A DNA stretch of 19,043 bases from Oscillospiraceae bacterium (GTDB taxonomy: Bacteria; Bacillota_A; Clostridia; Oscillospirales; Oscillospiraceae), in assembly GCA_017550765.1 (NCBI GenBank), contig JAFZOC010000339.1, positions 1 through 19,043 of the forward strand, written 5' to 3'. Shown here piece after piece: positions 15,994 to 19,043 of the stretch. Under the pieces are notes generated by a model. The model ran no database searches. It was not told the origin of the DNA and saw only the letters and a list, made by a program, of their open reading frames with translations. Both the position numbers and the translations under genes were made by a program. Numbering within the stretch: the stretch's first letter is position 1; every line of letters starts with the position of its first letter.

Positions 15994-16131
15994 ATGTTCT
16001 GCAACAACTGCAACAACGGTGTCTGGATCATCATCCTGATCATCCTGCTCTTCGGCTGGGGCGGCAACGGCTTCGGCTGCGGATGCGGCTGCGACAACAA
16101 CAACTGCGGTTGCGGCTGCGGCTGCAACTGA
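15994..16131 (+). CDS. 45-residue Cys/Gly/Asn-rich small protein with a hydrophobic helix
   Basis: I do not recognise a named family. The product begins MFCNNCNNG, then has a strongly hydrophobic stretch (10-20, VWIIILIILLF) that could be a short membrane helix. It ends in a Gly/Cys/Asn tail with alternating CGCGC and NNNCGCGC. Nine of 45 residues are cysteine. A purine-rich ribosome site (GGAGAAAGGG) lies seven bases before the ATG at 15994. In-frame ATGs at 15970 and 15973 are alternative starts. A clean terminator follows 15 bases after the stop, which supports a real short transcript. In composition it resembles small sporulation or spore-coat proteins of Bacillota, or metal-binding miniproteins, but this is only analogy. 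Confidence 0.65.
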   Translation: MFCNNCNNGVWIIILIILLFGWGGNGFGCGCGCDNNNCGCGCGCN

Positions 16132-16146
16132 GCGCACACAGACACG

Positions 16147-16174
16147 GGGCCTCTTCGGAGGCCCTTTCTATTTT
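16147..16174 (+). terminator. Rho-independent terminator with TTCG loop
   Basis: GGGCCTC (16147-16153) and GAGGCCC (16158-16164) close on a very stable TTCG tetraloop, followed by TTTCTATTTT. It serves the small Cys-rich gene. Its T-tract runs into the end of the convergent tmk gene. Confidence 0.88.
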
Positions 16175-16847
16175 AGCCGATCGCCTCGCGGATGATCCGA
16201 TAGATCTCCGCGTTCTTCTCGTCCACGTCCCGCTCGACACCGTCTTTTTTGAAGGGGATCCGGGTCCAGCCGTAGTGCTCGCATGCGCGGTCTGCCGTGC
16301 GGAGACAGCGCCGCAGATAGTCCAGATCCTTCTCGTGGATGTCCGCATGGGTATGGTTCTTCGCCTCACGCCGGCGCATGCGAGCCAGGGACGTCTCGAT
16401 GTCCACGTCCAGATAGATCACCAGGTCCGGCCTGGGCAGGCCCATCTTCCCGTACTCCAGGTCAGAGAGCCATTCGAAGAACGCCGGCAGTTCCTCGTCC
16501 GGGAGCTTGCAGCCCTGGTGGACCGCATTGGACGTGGTGTAGCGGTCGGACAAGAACAGCCCGCCCTGTTCATAAGTCGCGCCCCAGTCTTTTTTGTAGG
16601 ACGCAAAGCGGTCCACAGCAAAGAAGGTGGAGGCAGTATAGGCGTTCACATCGTCGGGACGTGTCCCGAACTCACCGTTCAGATACATCCGGATCAGCGC
16701 GCTGCTCTCCTGGTCGTAGCGTGGGAAGACGATGTGGTCGTATGCGACGCCGTCGCGGTCGAGCCTTGCGCACAGGCGGCGATACTGGGCAGATTTCCCA
16801 CTGCCGTCGATGCCCTCCAGGACGATGAGCTTTCCCTTATCCATCAT
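16173..16847 (-). CDS. tmk: Thymidylate kinase
   Basis: Thymidylate kinase phosphorylates dTMP to dTDP for DNA synthesis. The 224-residue product has the P-loop EGIDGSGKS (11-19), the DR(Y) motif SDRYTTSNA in the middle that contacts the nucleotide, and the PDLVIYLDVD strand before the lid region with its RMRRRE arginines. The length fits the family. ATG codons at 16847 and 16844 are both possible; a GAGGGG site precedes both. It begins nine bases after the sirtuin stop, so the two genes are cotranscribed from the promoter upstream of the sirtuin gene. A broader deoxynucleoside kinase role cannot be excluded. Confidence 0.9.
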   Translation of the reverse strand: MMDKGKLIVLEGIDGSGKSAQYRRLCARLDRDGVAYDHIVFPRYDQESSALIRMYLNGEFGTRPDDVNAYTASTFFAVDRFASYKKDWGATYEQGGLFLSDRYTTSNAVHQGCKLPDEELPAFFEWLSDLEYGKMGLPRPDLVIYLDVDIETSLARMRRREAKNHTHADIHEKDLDYLRRCLRTADRACEHYGWTRIPFKKDGVERDVDEKNAEIYRIIREAIG

Positions 16848-16856
16848 TCGTTCCCC

Positions 16857-17573
16857 TCAGATCTGGCTGAACACATCGCCGATGTTCGCATGGATCACAA
16901 GATCTGCATAGCGGTCATACGGCGTTTCGCTGCGATTGACCAGGACGAGTTTGTTCCCTCGGTAGTAGTTGATGAGGCCCGCCGCGGGATATACGTTCAG
17001 CGAGGTCCCGCCTACGATCAGGATATCCGCATGTCGGATGTAATGGACCGCCTCAGACAGCACGTCCTGATCCAGCGGCTCCTCATACAGCACGATGTCC
17101 GGACGGATCACGCCGCCGCAATCGCAGCGCGGCACGCCCTCGCCGTGGTTCATCAGGTCCGCGGGATAGGGCTTGCGGCATCTGGAGCAGTATGCCCGCA
17201 GGATACTTCCGTGGAGCTCCAGGACCTTCTTGCTGCCGGCAGCCTGATGCAGACCGTCTATGTTCTGGGTCACGACGGCCCGGAGCTTCCCCTCTGCCTC
17301 CAGGGATGCCAGACGCTTATGGGCGCGGTTCGGCTGTACGCCGTCGATGACGAGCTTTGCCCGGTGGAAGCGATAGTATTCCTCCGGCCAGCGCTCGAAA
17401 AAGCTATGGCTCAGGATCGTCTCGGGCGGGTATTTCCACTTCTGGTTATACAGGCCGTCTACGCTGCGGAAATCGGGGATCCCGCTCTCCGTGCTGACCC
17501 CTGCCCCGCCAAAAAATACGATGTTGTCGCTGTCCGCGATCCACTGTTTCAGTTCGGCGATCTTTGCGTCCAT
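16857..17573 (-). CDS. cobB: NAD-dependent protein deacylase, Sir2 family
   Basis: Sirtuins remove acetyl or other acyl groups from protein lysines, using NAD and releasing nicotinamide and O-acyl-ADP-ribose. The 238-residue product has the NAD motif GAGVSTESGIPDFR (23-36), TQNIDGLH (102-109), and the catalytic histidine in ELHGS (His121). The zinc site is C129/C132 and C150/C152, the second pair being spaced by a single residue. GGTSLNVYPA and VLVNRSETP complete the Rossmann fold. The start has an AGGAAGG site and a promoter about 35 bases upstream. Pairing with tmk gives no clear functional hint. It is a class U/III-like bacterial sirtuin by size. Confidence 0.94.
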   Translation of the reverse strand: MDAKIAELKQWIADSDNIVFFGGAGVSTESGIPDFRSVDGLYNQKWKYPPETILSHSFFERWPEEYYRFHRAKLVIDGVQPNRAHKRLASLEAEGKLRAVVTQNIDGLHQAAGSKKVLELHGSILRAYCSRCRKPYPADLMNHGEGVPRCDCGGVIRPDIVLYEEPLDQDVLSEAVHYIRHADILIVGGTSLNVYPAAGLINYYRGNKLVLVNRSETPYDRYADLVIHANIGDVFSQI

Positions 17574-17606
17574 GGTCTTCCCTTCCTTTATATGTCATGT
17601 TATTTT

Positions 17607-17635
17607 ATTATACACCGGCTCGTCACGCTTGGCAA
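17607..17635 (-). promoter_or_regulatory. Promoter of the sirtuin-tmk operon
   Basis: On the - strand TTGCCA (17635-17630), a 17-base spacer, and a perfect TATAAT (17612-17607) form a near-consensus vegetative promoter in an AT-rich patch. The leader before the start codon is short (about 30 bases). Confidence 0.88.
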
Positions 17636-17665
17636 GTTTACAGACTATGAACTTTTCCAAAGAAA

Positions 17666-17687
17666 ACAGCCGCCTTCCGGCGACTGT
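17666..17687 (-). terminator. Rho-independent terminator after the cyclodeaminase-family gene
   Basis: On the - strand ACAGTCGCC, a GGAA loop and GGCGGCTGT (one G-U pair) are followed by TTTTCTTT. It lies about 60 bases beyond the stop of the prfC-linked gene and just ahead of the sirtuin promoter, insulating the two units. Confidence 0.85.
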
Positions 17688-17748
17688 TCCTTCTACCGGA
17701 CGTGCTGTTTCCAGCCATCCGACGCTCTATCCTTTTCTTCTCTCTCGA

Positions 17749-18351
17749 TCAGGACAGCTTCTTGACGATCCGCTCATAGCGCGGGCAGATCTCTTCCCAC
17801 TGCAGTTCGTTCTCCCGCCGGATCACATAGCGGCGGGTATCCTCGATGCTCAGATCGCCCCAGAAGACGCAGACCCGCATGCATGCTCGGATCGCAGCCT
17901 GTGCCAGATCTGCGCTCTCCGCGATGATGTGCCTGGCATCCTGCGGGCAGCGATCTGCCAGTTCCTCCATGAGCTCCAGACCTTTTGCCATCATGCCCAC
18001 GATCTCGCTGCAGACGGCGCCGGCCACCTGGGTCGCGGCTTCGATCTTCCGCTCGTCGCCGTCCTTCACAGCACTGCGATAGGGGCCCCGGGCCTTCACA
18101 TCCTCGTCGATCAAGTTGACCATGTAGTTGCGCAGGATCTCCGCGTTGCGGACGATGTACTGCAGGCGCTCGTCCTCCGGCGCTCCCTGCAGGCTCATGC
18201 ACGCCGCGCGCTCCAGGAGCGCGGAGGCCACGGCTGCCGTCATCGCGGAGCCGCTGCCCGTCTGGGCGCGGCTGTCCGGGTCCGCCAGAGCCTTGGTGAA
18301 CTCGTCAGCGTCCTTTTTCCGAAAGATCTCGATCTTGTTGCTCTCTGCCAT
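17749..18351 (-). CDS. Cyclodeaminase/cyclohydrolase-family protein (FTCD C-terminal type)
   Basis: The 200-residue all-helical protein matches the formiminotransferase-cyclodeaminase C-terminal family. Its members act on formimino- or methenyl-tetrahydrofolate in one-carbon metabolism. The signs are the glycine/serine motif TGSGSAMTAAVASALLERAA (about 31-50), placed where the family has its PGGGSV motif, followed by long amphipathic helices. The usual PGGG is replaced by TGSG, so activity is uncertain. The start has AAAGGAG upstream and lies 15 bases after the prfC stop, so the two are cotranscribed. No other folate gene is in the window. It may be a methenyl-tetrahydrofolate cyclohydrolase (FchA-like) or a divergent member. 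Confidence 0.75.
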   Translation of the reverse strand: MAESNKIEIFRKKDADEFTKALADPDSRAQTGSGSAMTAAVASALLERAACMSLQGAPEDERLQYIVRNAEILRNYMVNLIDEDVKARGPYRSAVKDGDERKIEAATQVAGAVCSEIVGMMAKGLELMEELADRCPQDARHIIAESADLAQAAIRACMRVCVFWGDLSIEDTRRYVIRRENELQWEEICPRYERIVKKLS

Positions 18352-18366
18352 GGAACGGCTCCTTTC

Positions 18367-19043
18367 TCAGTTGCGGTCGAATTCCCGCAGACGCAGCCCT
18401 TCGTTCTTCTGCAGCGCCCAGTTGACGCACCAGCTGGATGTGAACAGGAGCAGATCGTGCCCCTTGAAGTCCTGTACCCAGCGGGTGTCGCTGGTCAAGT
18501 TCAGGCTGCGGATGTCGATATCCTCATTGTCCACCCAGCGGACGATCTCGTAGGGCATGGCACGGCGGCGGATGTCGACCCCGTATTCGCTCTTGAGGCG
18601 ATACTCCAGCACTTCGAACTGCAGCACGCCCACTACGCCCACGATGACCTCCTCCACACCGGTATGGGGCTCGTGGAAGATCTGGATCGCGCCCTCCTGC
18701 GCGATCTGCTGGATGCCCTTCTCGAACTGTTTGCGCTTCATGGTATCCACGCGCTCCACCGCGGCGAAATGCTCCGGCGCGAAGGTGGGGATCCCCTCGA
18801 AACAAACGTTCTGCCCCTTTTCGCAGATCGTATCTCCGATGGAGAAGATGCCCGGGTCGAAGACGCCGATGATATCGCCCGCATACGCCACGTCGATGAT
18901 GGCGCGGTCCTGCGCCATCAGCTGCTGCGGCTGGGCCAGGCGCAGAGCCTTGCCGCCCTGGACGTGGAAATATTCCTTGTCCCGCTCGAACTTGCCCGAG
19001 CAGATGCGCATGAATGCGATCCGGTCCCGGTGGGCCTTGTTCA
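18367..19043 (-). CDS. prfC: Peptide chain release factor 3, 5' part outside window
   Basis: RF3 is the GTPase that removes RF1 and RF2 from the ribosome after termination. The visible part (about 225 residues) is the C-terminal portion. It contains RDRIAFMRICSGKFERD, then PQQLMAQDR, AYAGDIIGVFDPG, FSIGDT and the domain with GVVGVLQFEVLEYRLKSEYGV, all typical of RF3 domains II and III. The frame stays open to the right edge, so the internal ATG at 19011 is not the real start and the GTPase domain lies beyond the window. It is followed closely by the cyclodeaminase-family gene. Confidence 0.93.
   Translation of the reverse strand, partial: NKAHRDRIAFMRICSGKFERDKEYFHVQGGKALRLAQPQQLMAQDRAIIDVAYAGDIIGVFDPGIFSIGDTICEKGQNVCFEGIPTFAPEHFAAVERVDTMKRKQFEKGIQQIAQEGAIQIFHEPHTGVEEVIVGVVGVLQFEVLEYRLKSEYGVDIRRRAMPYEIVRWVDNEDIDIRSLNLTSDTRWVQDFKGHDLLLFTSSWCVNWALQKNEGLRLREFDRN

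Noticed and set aside
15375..17765. A 796-codon + strand open frame crossing mltG, the small gene, tmk and the sirtuin gene
   Set aside because: It runs antisense through several well-supported genes and promoters and has no recognisable domain or ribosome site.
1..19043. Mobile elements, phage genes or CRISPR arrays
   Set aside because: No transposase, integrase, regularly spaced direct repeats or cas-like proteins were seen; the content is housekeeping throughout.

Overview
The window reads as chromosomal DNA from a GC-rich member of the Clostridia (Bacillota), probably an anaerobic gut-type organism. Evidence for this: a T-box leader in front of an aminoacyl-tRNA synthetase gene, strong purine-rich Shine-Dalgarno sites, a ribonuclease M5-type protein, and an Fe-S flavoprotein of a kind seen in anaerobes. 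No phage, insertion sequence, CRISPR array or other mobile gene set is visible. The content is mostly housekeeping genes in short operons.

Layout. At the left edge, on the + strand, is the 3' part of a GltD-like FAD/[4Fe-4S] oxidoreductase, coupled by a one-base stop/start overlap to hypA, a nickel metallochaperone gene. A compact gap with five hairpins (2133-2355) separates it from a convergent one-gene ABC exporter (2416-5331, - strand). A tRNA-Arg(CCT) with its own promoter and terminator follows at 5433-5509. From 5768 to 15824 everything is on the - strand. In transcription order these genes are mltG and a U32 peptidase-family gene (overlapping); then a promoter and T-box leader driving alaS, which is fused in frame to a HIT (HinT-like) domain; then comEC, holA and an rnmV-like gene, packed tightly.

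A 45-residue Cys/Gly/Asn-rich small protein is encoded on the + strand at 15994-16131, convergent with a sirtuin-tmk operon (17573 to 16173, - strand) that has a near-consensus promoter. The right edge carries prfC (its 3' part only) followed by a cyclodeaminase/cyclohydrolase-family gene with a clear terminator.

The most unusual item is the alanyl-tRNA synthetase-HIT fusion. There is no stop codon between a complete 883-residue AlaRS and a complete 114-residue HIT protein, yet a near-perfect ribosome binding site and ATG remain at the junction. HinT enzymes are known to hydrolyse aminoacyl-adenylates, so the pairing is chemically sensible. The same mRNA could make both a fusion and free HIT protein. 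Other points worth a second look are the inverted pair of near-identical terminator stems, the uncharacterised Cys-rich miniprotein, the link between hypA and a flavoprotein, and the large ectodomain of the ABC exporter.
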